9,904 nucleotides of DNA from Promethearchaeia archaeon (GTDB lineage: Archaea; Asgardarchaeota; Lokiarchaeia; Sigyniarchaeales; SOKP01), in assembly GCA_029856375.1 (NCBI GenBank), contig JAHQWX010000041.1, forward strand, positions 1 through 9,904, given 5' to 3'. The position numbers were made by a program, and so were the translations under genes. Positions 1-6,849 of this stretch are shown here, piece after piece. The notes beneath the pieces are model-generated. The model did no database searches. It saw only the letters and a program-made list of their open reading frames with translations, and was not told the DNA's origin. How positions within the stretch are numbered: position 1 is the first letter of the stretch; each line of letters opens with the position of its first letter.

Positions 1-432
1 CGAAAAATTTTTCCAAGTACGCGAAAAAAAGCGATAAGAAAAGCTATTTACGAAATACAGGAAGAATTTAATCTATTCAATACTATATTGAAAATCGTAG
101 AATATTCGGAAGAACGATTTGAACTATTACCTAAAAGAGAAATAGTAAACGCGATCGATAATTTCACCCTTGGTGATTTATTTAACCCTCTTGAAATCAA
201 AATCTTGGCATATGTAATTTATAACCATCCAAATGCACTTAAAAGAGATTTGGCGTTTAAGTTAGGAAAATCTATGTATAAGCACATCAAAAATTTAAAG
301 AAGAAAGGTTTTATTGAAGAAAGAAATGGAAAAATCTTTCTCTCTACTCATTTTTTTGATTATTTTGAATTGATTGATTGTTCTGTGGAAAATCTTAAAT
401 CAAAATTGTTATCATTGTTAAGTGGAAATTAA
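1..432 (+). CDS. scpB: ScpB-like winged-helix protein, 3' part (5' end outside window)
   Basis: The frame is open from the first base, giving 143 visible residues before the TAA at 430-432. A TTG at 88 could serve as a start, but good-looking protein sequence (PSTRKKAIRKAIYEIQEEF) precedes it, so the gene is more likely cut by the window edge. What remains matches the layout of ScpB, the winged-helix partner of kleisin ScpA in the SMC condensin: a short strand with ERFELLP, then a winged helix starting LFNPLEIKILAYVIYNHP and containing a KSMYKHIKNLKKKGFI recognition-helix-like stretch, then the tail FLSTHFFDYFEL, which resembles the T-x-x-F-L-x-Y-F-G-L ending of ScpB. The role, binding the SMC-kleisin ring during chromosome segregation, is inferred from that family. 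Another winged-helix DNA-binding protein is possible. The stop overlaps the convergent VWA gene by the bases ttaa. Confidence 0.62.
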   Translation, partial: RKIFPSTRKKAIRKAIYEIQEEFNLFNTILKIVEYSEERFELLPKREIVNAIDNFTLGDLFNPLEIKILAYVIYNHPNALKRDLAFKLGKSMYKHIKNLKKKGFIEERNGKIFLSTHFFDYFELIDCSVENLKSKLLSLLSGN

Positions 433-2183
433 GAATAATTCTTTTTAACTTCTTTAATTACTAAATCAACCATATCCTTGACATTTTTAATTTGATAAAA
501 AATTGCACCTTTATCGTAAAGATCTTTGAAGCGCTCGTCATCGTCGATTTTAGTTTCGAAAGAGTTAATAAAAAAAGCCACGATTTTATGACCTTTTTTC
601 AGCAATTCTATCATCCCTTTTTTCGCAGGTCTCCAGTTATATAACCCAAAATCCGTGATTACGATGATTAATAACTTTCTTTCGCTTTTTTCCGCTAATT
701 TAATCATGTGTCTTATCGGTAATATGGTACCCGAACCTTGCCATTTTAATAGTCTTTTTTCTGCTTTTATGTAGTCAAAGGTCCAATCTAATACATCAGC
801 TCTTCCGGCAAAGTTTATTACGCTAAATTTACACCCTTTTCGAGCAATATAATGTAGCACTGCAAACGCTGCAACAAGAGCAACATGATAAGGTGTTTTT
901 GAATTTGGACTTATCTTCTTTCGATACATCCAATTCATTGATCCAGATGAATCCAACACAATCATTAAGTCGGGAAGTTCTTTTTCCTCCAAAATCCCTG
1001 GGCCTTCTTCGTAATTCCACTTCTTCGTTGTAATATTAGGAATTATTTTTGGAAAGCTTAATAAGGTCTGAACTGCGTCAAGTTGTTCCAAGGGATCCCC
1101 GATCCGCCAAGTTTCGGGATACGCTGGCATTTGCCCACTTGGTTTTTCTTCGTACATTTTAATAGATATCAAATCCTTGGCCAATCCTCGATACCACGAA
1201 TTTAACGCTTCGCCATCTTTTAAAAGTCCCGCCTGAACTGCTGGTGAACCGTAATCGTTAAAAGATCTGTCCTTAGCAAATTCTTCAGCTTTCCTCCGAT
1301 TTTCTTCCTCGTTATCTTTTTTAATTTTATCAATATTTCGATTTTCTAACGGATTCCCCAGAACATCAATGATTTCTTCGGGCATTTCAACAACTGTTCG
1401 TCCACCCTCAGACCTTCTACGTTCCTTTCCTTTTGGGCATTTACCAGATCCAGGGCCGATAAGAGTGAATGTATCGTTGAGAAATAGTTTTAGCAATCTC
1501 CCAATTTTTTTAGTTTTTTCTTCCCATTTGGACTCGTCTTCAAAATTTGTGTTCACAATCTTCGTAATTTTTTGAGCTACAGTCTCAACCTCGCTAAAAT
1601 CGTATTCACCGGCAATTTTTTCGTTCCACAAAATCTCGTAGCACCTAAAAAGCATCTCTAGAAAGGGTATTATCTTTTTTTTCTTATTTAAAATGACTTC
1701 AAAGGTGTGTCTGTTTTCCCATAACATATCTATTGGATGCTTTCGATAAAGCGTTGTATCGATGATTAAATCGGAAAAAACATTTACAACGATGGGAGCA
1801 AAATGATTTGGAACAGATTTCATTGCAGCAGCTAAAAGTCGAGCGTTTGTTAGACCATCATAGGGGATTAAATCGTAGTATCCAATTTCGTGCATCGCAA
1901 GTAGCGAAAAATACCTAATATAATCCTCGTCTCTTGCGAATAAAGGAGCTTGCGCTAAATTCATTGTAACTTGCCATTGGTCGTAAGGGTCGATATAAAA
2001 TCCCTCGTTATGAGTGTAATTAAATTTAAAAACAGGTTTTGATAAGGGAGGAAAATAATATTCTTCTAACGCTTTAGTCCACGCAATTTCGGCTAAGTGA
2101 ATTAATTTCTCCTCGTCGTTTAAAGAGACCTTTTTAGAAATTTGAGGTTTTTTTGGGCCAGTTCTTTTTGATTTAGATGGCAC
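429..2183 (-). CDS. VWA-domain protein with metallopeptidase-like N-terminal half (MoxR partner)
   Basis: 584 residues. The C-terminal VWA domain (about 403-575) has a complete MIDAS metal site: DSSGS (D411, S413, S415), T486 in GSGT, and D511 in VITDF, so it probably binds Mg2+ and a protein ligand. The N-terminal half (about 25-190) resembles the putative metallopeptidase domain seen fused to VWA in DUF2201-type proteins: LLAMHEIGYYDLIPYDG at 94-110, followed by NVFSDLIIDTTLY (N134, D138, D142). The second histidine of HExxH is a tyrosine here (H98, E99, Y102), so peptidase activity is doubtful. A charged, probably disordered linker (about 245-310) joins the halves. No signal peptide or membrane segment is seen, so it is probably cytosolic. 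The start is a GTG at 2181-2183 directly abutting the TAA of the ATPase gene (TAAGTG); the next in-frame ATG is residue 74, inside the domain. It presumably acts as the substrate or adaptor partner of that ATPase. The domain call is firm, the function unknown. Confidence 0.85.
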   Translation of the reverse strand: MPSKSKRTGPKKPQISKKVSLNDEEKLIHLAEIAWTKALEEYYFPPLSKPVFKFNYTHNEGFYIDPYDQWQVTMNLAQAPLFARDEDYIRYFSLLAMHEIGYYDLIPYDGLTNARLLAAAMKSVPNHFAPIVVNVFSDLIIDTTLYRKHPIDMLWENRHTFEVILNKKKKIIPFLEMLFRCYEILWNEKIAGEYDFSEVETVAQKITKIVNTNFEDESKWEEKTKKIGRLLKLFLNDTFTLIGPGSGKCPKGKERRRSEGGRTVVEMPEEIIDVLGNPLENRNIDKIKKDNEEENRRKAEEFAKDRSFNDYGSPAVQAGLLKDGEALNSWYRGLAKDLISIKMYEEKPSGQMPAYPETWRIGDPLEQLDAVQTLLSFPKIIPNITTKKWNYEEGPGILEEKELPDLMIVLDSSGSMNWMYRKKISPNSKTPYHVALVAAFAVLHYIARKGCKFSVINFAGRADVLDWTFDYIKAEKRLLKWQGSGTILPIRHMIKLAEKSERKLLIIVITDFGLYNWRPAKKGMIELLKKGHKIVAFFINSFETKIDDDERFKDLYDKGAIFYQIKNVKDMVDLVIKEVKKNYS

Positions 2184-3908
2184 TTATTCAATCTCCTCTA
2201 TAAAAGACTCTTGTTCGATCAACTCCTTCAGTTTTAACGCTTCTGAGCCCCCAGAAATACCAAAATTGATTATTGAGTCTTCACTTGTTCCCGTTACATT
2301 TATCTCTATAAGCAAATCCTTGGTTCGGATTTGTTTTGTCTGTCTTTTTTCGAACGCTTTCTTTATTAACTCCCCTAATTCGGGAAACTCGACTTCGACA
2401 GATGCCCATATATCTTGCCAATACTTATGTTTGAAATTAAATACCGTGAGGGTTTGCTTATACAATTCTTGATTACATCGATTAATTAGATCTCCTCGAT
2501 TAGGAAACTCAATATTTTCTAATAACTCGTCTCTAATTCTCGATAGGGTTTTAATGTCATTTTTCTTGGAAGCAAATGTTATTTCTTTAGCAATTTCTGA
2601 ATATTCTTTGTTGTTTATGGATTCTACTAGTGGGAATAGGTCCAATTTTACAATTAAGTCGTTATTCACGAACTTTTTAATTTCTTGCAAGGTTTTTTCG
2701 GAACCTTCTCCTAATCGAAATCTTTCTACGATCTCGTAAGCATTTTGTCTTTTAATATATCTCTTCCTTCCTCTATCGATTAGATCTATCGTATATTGTA
2801 GTTTATCTCCAAAATATGGGCTCGCATTCAAATCTCTATCGCTATAATTAACTCGATGAGAAATCACATAAGGAGCAATCGTAACTACGAGATTAATATC
2901 GACTTTATTAAGACCCAGTAGCCACGCAAAAGCCTTTGCGTATCTTAAAAGATCTTTTGCCACTCTTACGCTTAAAATGGACGCAACCTTATTACAAATA
3001 CTCGCTTTCGTGTTGAAATGGCATCCAGAACACAATCCTTCCCCCGGTTTTATATCTTCGAGATTTCCCTTGTCCACTCTTAAACAAAGCGTAAATTCTC
3101 GAACAATAGCGTGAATAAAATTGTCAGCGTCGCTCTTAGCTTCTATTTTATCCACTTGATACCAGATTTCCATCAATTCGTCCAATGTTAAAACTTGAGG
3201 AACTTGTACTAGCTCATCATAAGGTATGTATTTCTCATCTTTTCCTCTTAATATTATCTGTAAATCATGGCTAGTGGGCATAGATATCGGAACGGAAATA
3301 CCGAATCTATCCAAAAATGGTTCGGAAAGTTGGAATGTTCCTACATCTTGCGGATTTATCGTTGCAAAGAGACAGAATTTGTTTATATCTTTTACTTCAT
3401 CGAAATATTTCACTTTTCCCTCAGCAAGCAGTGATAAAAGGATGTCCTGTGCATATGGCGTTAGACGATTTACCTCGTCAATTATTTTCCAGAAATCAAT
3501 AACAAATCGTCTCCAAATAACCATCTCCCTTCCTTGCATAAGTTCACCCAATTTTAGCGTACCAATCAATTTTTCTTCAGTTAATTGAGGATGGCCTCTT
3601 ATAATTGACGATTCGATGTCATCAAGAGAATTTCCTGTTATCATTCTACCTAAAAGTTTGCAAATTGTAGTCTTTCCACCCCCATGACCTCCAATTAATA
3701 ACATAGCTGAATTTGGAACTAACGCATTTAGAACGCAGATTGTTAGGATCTCTGGAAGTTGCTTTGATTCGACCTTTTTCTTACCATCCGGTGTGTATAA
3801 AACTTTGATATTTCGCGAATGAACGAATAATTGATTCGCTTGAATTAAATTTATTATCTTTTTTATTTTTTTTTGTAAGGTTTCATTCTTAAGGTTATTA
3901 TTGGTCAT
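2184..3908 (-). CDS. MoxR-like AAA+ ATPase with internal cysteine cluster
   Basis: 574 residues. AAA+ motifs are clear: Walker A GGHGGGKT (73-80), Walker B ending KIIDE (D144, E145), sensor 1 asparagine in FATINP (N185), an arginine finger in EPFLDRFGI (R201), and a sensor-2-like helix LSVRVAKDLLRYAKAFAWLLG (about R315), typical of the MoxR/magnesium-chelatase branch. Just before sensor 2 lies a cysteine group, C275 then C293-x2-C296-x8-C305, which could bind zinc or an Fe-S cluster. This is not standard in MoxR proteins as I know them. The C-terminal 170 residues are helical and charged with no family I recognise. MoxR ATPases pair with VWA proteins to remodel or load metal into target complexes; here the VWA gene follows with no gap, so one transcript and direct partnership are likely. 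The ATG at 3906-3908 is the first in-frame start after the upstream region. No Shine-Dalgarno sequence is visible. Confidence 0.88.
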   Translation of the reverse strand: MTNNNLKNETLQKKIKKIINLIQANQLFVHSRNIKVLYTPDGKKKVESKQLPEILTICVLNALVPNSAMLLIGGHGGGKTTICKLLGRMITGNSLDDIESSIIRGHPQLTEEKLIGTLKLGELMQGREMVIWRRFVIDFWKIIDEVNRLTPYAQDILLSLLAEGKVKYFDEVKDINKFCLFATINPQDVGTFQLSEPFLDRFGISVPISMPTSHDLQIILRGKDEKYIPYDELVQVPQVLTLDELMEIWYQVDKIEAKSDADNFIHAIVREFTLCLRVDKGNLEDIKPGEGLCSGCHFNTKASICNKVASILSVRVAKDLLRYAKAFAWLLGLNKVDINLVVTIAPYVISHRVNYSDRDLNASPYFGDKLQYTIDLIDRGRKRYIKRQNAYEIVERFRLGEGSEKTLQEIKKFVNNDLIVKLDLFPLVESINNKEYSEIAKEITFASKKNDIKTLSRIRDELLENIEFPNRGDLINRCNQELYKQTLTVFNFKHKYWQDIWASVEVEFPELGELIKKAFEKRQTKQIRTKDLLIEINVTGTSEDSIINFGISGGSEALKLKELIEQESFIEEIE

Positions 3909-3953
3909 ATCTAGAAATTCCCTAATGATTTTATGAGTAATAGTAAATTTAAT

Positions 3954-3967
3954 TCATATATTTATTC
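3954..3967 (-). promoter_or_regulatory. Candidate TATA box for the ATPase/VWA operon
   Basis: On the minus strand this reads AATAAATATATGA, a TATA-like stretch centred about 52 bases upstream of the ATPase start. Transcription would begin near 3934 and leave a leader of roughly 25 bases. The region is AT-rich throughout, so chance matches are easy. Confidence 0.28.
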
Positions 3968-3981
3968 CTATCTTGACATTA

Positions 3982-4000
3982 TTTTAATTATTAATTAAAA
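3982..4000. repeat. AT-only inverted repeat between endonuclease gene and ATPase gene
   Basis: ttttaatta and taattaaaa form a perfect 9-base inverted repeat around a single t, just past the stop of the homing-endonuclease-like gene and upstream of the ATPase promoter region. It could help end the endonuclease transcript or bind a regulator, but it contains only A and T and may be chance in this 104-base AT-rich gap (3909-4012), which holds no gene. Confidence 0.3.
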
Positions 4001-4012
4001 GATATTCTATTA

Positions 4013-4954
4013 TTATAATAAATATCTTTCTCTATTCTTCAAAAATTTTTTTTGATTCCAATATCCTAATGGTGGTTTTTTAACATTCCACTCTTTACAT
4101 AATTTATCAACTTGATGACGCCATACTCCATATATCTTAGCTATTTTTGACACAGGTGCTTTCCAAATTAAATCTTGAAGTTCTTCTTTAGAAAGCTTTT
4201 TCTTAAATTGTCCATATACTCCTTGTTTTCTAACTTCAAATTGCTTCCTTTTCCTTTCAAGACTATACTTATAGTTAGCCATCATCTTATTAAACAATTC
4301 TCCTCCGAGACTTATGCGATAGCAATTAGATCCCTTTACATAGCGGATTCTATAAGGTAAATGATATTTTTCTTTGATTTGCTTTATAAAATTAACACTA
4401 CCAGATGTGAGGGTAGTCCTCCCTTCTGTTCCATCGCCATCATATAAGCCAAGAAGAAAAGCTAAGTTTAAGTCCATATTCCCAAGCTCTGGTAGCTCTA
4501 TAACCTTAGATTTTTTGTTCATTACACCACATTTTTGCAGATTATTAACAAACTTTCTATTTGAAAATTCTATCACTATAAGTTTACTATTTCCTCTAAA
4601 CCTGTATCGTTTATACCTTAAATTAAATCCTATTGCATTAGCAAAACGATCGATAAGAATTTCATCTTTTTTTCCTAATTCAATCGAAAATCTAATAAGA
4701 TTTTTCTTAAAAAATGAAATACAAGCATCAGCATAAATGAATCCGAGCCAATAAGCTTTTTCTTTTGTATTTATTTCTTTAAAATAATCCAAAATTATTT
4801 TTGGATGATGATCATATATTTTATAACGATTTGAATAAGGTAAATCATTAATTTCACTATATTTTTCTAAAAAATCAATGATAACTCTACTTTTCTCTTT
4901 AAATTTTGATTTCAAACTTGATATAAATTCTTCTAATCTATCCAAACCAATCAA
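4013..4954 (-). CDS. LAGLIDADG homing-endonuclease-like protein with C-terminal helix-turn-helix
   Basis: From a TTG at 4952-4954 the frame gives 313 residues. Two LAGLIDADG-type helices are visible: YWLGFIYADACIS (68-80, acidic residue D76) and LAFLLGLYDGDGTEG (164-178, D172/D174), so it probably is a single-chain enzyme that cuts double-stranded DNA at a long site. Residues 255-299 form a helix-turn-helix-like module (SKIAKIYGVWRHQVDKLCKEWNV, then PPLGYW), a tail often found on such proteins. There are no splicing motifs of an intein, so it is free-standing. The TTG is a poor start: no ribosome site precedes it, and convincing coding sequence continues upstream in the same frame to 5170 without any ATG, GTG or TTG. 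The block is AT-richer than its neighbours (14 G+C in 60 bases at 4681-4740 versus 26 in 60 at 961-1020), suggesting acquisition by transfer. Active, or decaying at the 5' end: undecided. Confidence 0.75.
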   Translation of the reverse strand: MIGLDRLEEFISSLKSKFKEKSRVIIDFLEKYSEINDLPYSNRYKIYDHHPKIILDYFKEINTKEKAYWLGFIYADACISFFKKNLIRFSIELGKKDEILIDRFANAIGFNLRYKRYRFRGNSKLIVIEFSNRKFVNNLQKCGVMNKKSKVIELPELGNMDLNLAFLLGLYDGDGTEGRTTLTSGSVNFIKQIKEKYHLPYRIRYVKGSNCYRISLGGELFNKMMANYKYSLERKRKQFEVRKQGVYGQFKKKLSKEELQDLIWKAPVSKIAKIYGVWRHQVDKLCKEWNVKKPPLGYWNQKKFLKNRERYLL

Positions 4955-5256
4955 ATAAAAAGAATTTTTCTTTAAAGCCGGTTTTAAAAAATCTCTTAAA
5001 TAATTTTCATCTTGTCCAAAATATTTACTTAAAGTTTTGTCTGTTAATTTACCACCCCATAATCTATTAGCTGGAACGATCCTTTCTATTTCCTTCTTTA
5101 TATCTTCTATTAATTCGATAGTTCCATAAGATTTTTTCTCTCTTTTTTCCTTAATGTCTCTAATATCTTGTCACTTCTTGTAGCGAAAGAATTTGTAATT
5201 TTAATGTAAAATCTATCTAGAAAATAAATTATATTCTTAAATAAGAATAGACACTT
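4955..5256 (-). pseudogene. 5' coding remnant of the LAGLIDADG gene, no start codon, apparent frameshift
   Basis: Directly upstream of the TTG start, the same frame stays open for 72 codons to a TGA at 5171-5173. It encodes plausible protein, including RLWGGKLTDKTLSKYFGQ and ENYLRDFLKPALKK, but has no ATG, GTG or TTG. A second frame is open from 5256 to 5113 and reads FYIKITNSFATRSDKILETL then RKKERKNLMELSN before a stop, again without a normal start. The two frames can be joined by adding one A to the A6 run opposite 5132-5137, giving KERKKSYGTIELIEDI. This looks like the true N-terminus of the endonuclease, broken by a one-base deletion and loss of its start. A sequencing error in the homopolymer or a -1 slip at A-AAA-AAT are alternatives. 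Confidence 0.5.
5232..5249. repeat. Perfect 8-base inverted repeat
   Basis: tattctta and taagaata are exact reverse complements separated by two bases. They lie in the gap between the end of the DUF72 gene and the endonuclease block, close to where that block's transcript would begin. This could be an operator-like site or a small hairpin. The AT-rich setting makes chance a real option. Confidence 0.35.
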
Positions 5257-5288
5257 TTAGATTAATGGAAAAAATGAAGAAACCTATT

Positions 5289-6089
5289 TTATAAAAAATC
5301 AGCTAATTTTCGTTGTAAATTAAACCGATGAGTGGGCAATCCCATCTCCTTTTTAAGTGTGTTTGCATCCTCGGGTGAAAATCCTCGAAAATTGTTATTG
5401 AAAATAACAATAATTTCTTTAACTTTAGGCTTTTTTTGCAATACGTTTAAATTTTTATGCACATCAATCATAATTTCCGTTTGATCCCGCTGGATCTGAT
5501 TAAAAACAGTAAGAGTATGATCCCCAATAAGTCTAATGTAATAATTCGCTTGATCGGGATAGTAATAAGGTTTTACACGTTCCATATATGGCGTTACAAA
5601 CGAAATTTTGGAATTTATTAAAAATGGCTTTAGATTATCCGGAGAAAACCATGAATTATTCCTAAATTCAATGAAGTGTTTTACTGATGTTGGAGAAATT
5701 TCTAACGCCCTCCTTAACTGTGAAGCATGATCGGTTGAATGTTTAAACCTTGGTGGAAATTGCCATAAATATCCAGATATTTTAGGTTCTAAAGGTTTCA
5801 TTCTTGAAAAAAATAAGTCAATAAAGGACTCGTTATCTATATTTTCCTTTTGATGCGTGATATTTTGCCATACCTTAATTGTAAAACGGAAATTATCTGG
5901 CACCCATTCGTACCAGTTTTGAACCGCCCCGTTGTAAGGAACATTGTAGAAGGTGTTATTAATCTCAACAATGTTAAATATTTTCGAATAGAAATTCAAA
6001 TGGTCTTCTCGCTTCAGTTTTTTAGGATAAAAAGGACCAATCCAATCCTTATAGTCCCATCCAGCGCATCCAACGGAAATTTTTGCCAT
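5289..6089 (-). CDS. DUF72 (YecE-like) TIM-barrel protein
   Basis: 266 residues, the usual length. The family signature is complete: GCAGWDYKDWIGPFYP (7-22) at the N-terminus, VEINNTFYNVP (41-51), LWQFPPRFK (108-116), EFRNNSW (141-147), YYIRLIGD (183-190) and NNNFRGFSPEDA (231-242). DUF72 proteins adopt a TIM-barrel fold with conserved acidic and aromatic residues in a central pocket. They are widespread in archaea and bacteria, and their reaction is not settled as far as I know, so none is assigned. There is no signal peptide, so it should be cytosolic. The ATG at 6087-6089 is preceded in frame by a stop at 6090-6092, which fixes the start. A weak purine-rich stretch (TGGAAATAAG) sits just before it. 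The gene is divergent from the FKBP-like gene, and the upstream region is shared. Confidence 0.93.
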   Translation of the reverse strand: MAKISVGCAGWDYKDWIGPFYPKKLKREDHLNFYSKIFNIVEINNTFYNVPYNGAVQNWYEWVPDNFRFTIKVWQNITHQKENIDNESFIDLFFSRMKPLEPKISGYLWQFPPRFKHSTDHASQLRRALEISPTSVKHFIEFRNNSWFSPDNLKPFLINSKISFVTPYMERVKPYYYPDQANYYIRLIGDHTLTVFNQIQRDQTEIMIDVHKNLNVLQKKPKVKEIIVIFNNNFRGFSPEDANTLKKEMGLPTHRFNLQRKLADFL

Positions 6090-6143
6090 CTTATTTCCAG
6101 TCTATTTAGTGGTTACTCTACGGGCTAATCAATGCCATTAAAT

Positions 6144-6157
6144 CTTAAAAATATATT
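6144..6157 (-). promoter_or_regulatory. Candidate TATA box for the DUF72 gene
   Basis: The minus strand reads AATATATTTTTAAG here, about 60 bases before the DUF72 start. Transcription would begin near 6125, leaving a leader of about 35 bases that contains the weak purine-rich ribosome site. Confidence 0.3.
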
Positions 6158-6190
6158 GGTTAGAATCTATAAATTTTTAAAACTGATGTA

Positions 6191-6205
6191 TATATTTAAA
6201 ATATA
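6191..6205 (+). promoter_or_regulatory. TATA box of the FKBP-like gene, probably leaderless
   Basis: tatatttaaaatata is centred about 30 bases before the ATG at 6228. Archaeal transcription starts some 25 bases past the box, so the mRNA would begin within a few bases of the start codon. The absence of a Shine-Dalgarno sequence between box and ATG agrees with a leaderless message. Confidence 0.5.
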
Positions 6206-6227
6206 GGAAACAAATCAATTTAGAAAC

Positions 6228-6797
6228 ATGACTCCGCCAAGGCGTAATCCAAAACGAGCTAAAGGAAAAACATACGATGTTGATGAACCGCCCGAACAAC
6301 CACCCAAGTTAGTTTATCGAAAATCCAGAACTAGAATCTGGATGATATTAATTTTCGTTGGAATAGTTGGAATTTTATCAGTTTTACTTTTTATCACGCT
6401 CAATCCTCCGGAGGTTGATATTATTGAGCAGTATGATGTTGCTAAATTAGAATATTTTGTCTGGACAGAAGAGAATTATGATAACGACCGAACTAAGGTC
6501 TCTATCAGCAACTATAGTATGATAGTAAATGTAACCACAAGATACGACAATAAAGTAGATGGTGGATTAATTAAAGGTTTTTACGACGAGATTCTCGGAA
6601 AAATTGTCGGGTATCAGAGAATATTATGGTTAAATAGAACAGTTGATTTAGATAAAGATGGAAAGGACGATTACACGGATTACGATGCAAAAAGCTATGG
6701 GTTTCCAGAGGATGGAGAGTTATTTAATAAGACGATAGTAATTTCTTACAGAATTCTTGCAATTCAAAAATCAAGCATCTCCTTAGAGGAATTGTGA
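6228..6797 (+). CDS. Membrane-anchored FKBP-like protein with EF-hand-like loop
   Basis: 189 residues. A basic, proline-rich cytosolic tail (1-36) precedes one membrane helix (IWMILIFVGIVGILSVLLF, 37-55). The positive-inside rule places the C-terminal domain outside the cell. That domain resembles a divergent FKBP peptidyl-prolyl isomerase: YDVAKLEYFVWTE (69-81) as the first strands, GGLIKGFYDEILGKIVGYQ (112-130) as the helix with the usual KGF/W motif, SYGFP (156-160), and NKTIVISYRI (167-176) as the last strand. Where FKBPs have a short loop it carries DLDKDGKDDYTD (140-151), with acidic residues at EF-hand positions 1, 3, 5, 9 and 12, so calcium binding is likely. Four N-x-S/T sequons (N95, N101, N136, N167) are consistent with glycosylation. 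Some FKBP pocket residues are changed (F118 for the usual Trp), so it may be a chaperone or binding domain without isomerase activity. The gene faces the coiled-coil gene tail to tail. Confidence 0.62.
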   Translation: MTPPRRNPKRAKGKTYDVDEPPEQPPKLVYRKSRTRIWMILIFVGIVGILSVLLFITLNPPEVDIIEQYDVAKLEYFVWTEENYDNDRTKVSISNYSMIVNVTTRYDNKVDGGLIKGFYDEILGKIVGYQRILWLNRTVDLDKDGKDDYTDYDAKSYGFPEDGELFNKTIVISYRILAIQKSSISLEEL

Positions 6798-6849
6798 ATA
6801 AAAGGAAAAGGAACTGTTGTCATTGATAGGAATCTTCAAATCATAAACT

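Noticed and set aside
88..90. TTG as the start of the ScpB-like gene
   Set aside because: The frame is open to position 1 with protein-like sequence before it, so the true start is most likely outside the window.
1876..1890. HEIGY in the VWA protein as an active zinc-peptidase HExxH site
   Set aside because: The second histidine is a tyrosine; activity is not supported although the fold may be kept.
3226..3588. 120-codon open frame on the plus strand inside the ATPase gene
   Set aside because: It is antisense to the conserved Walker B to arginine-finger region; its translation shows no recognisable motif.
4374..4736. 120-codon plus-strand open frame inside the endonuclease gene
   Set aside because: Antisense to both LAGLIDADG motifs and made open by low G+C; no family features.
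5132..5137. Programmed -1 frameshift as the main explanation for the endonuclease N-terminus
   Set aside because: The heptamer fits, but the upstream frame has no ATG, GTG or TTG, so decay or an assembly error is simpler.
4013..5170. Intein or intron-borne endonuclease
   Set aside because: No splice-block residues are seen, and the locus lies between genes, not inside a host gene.
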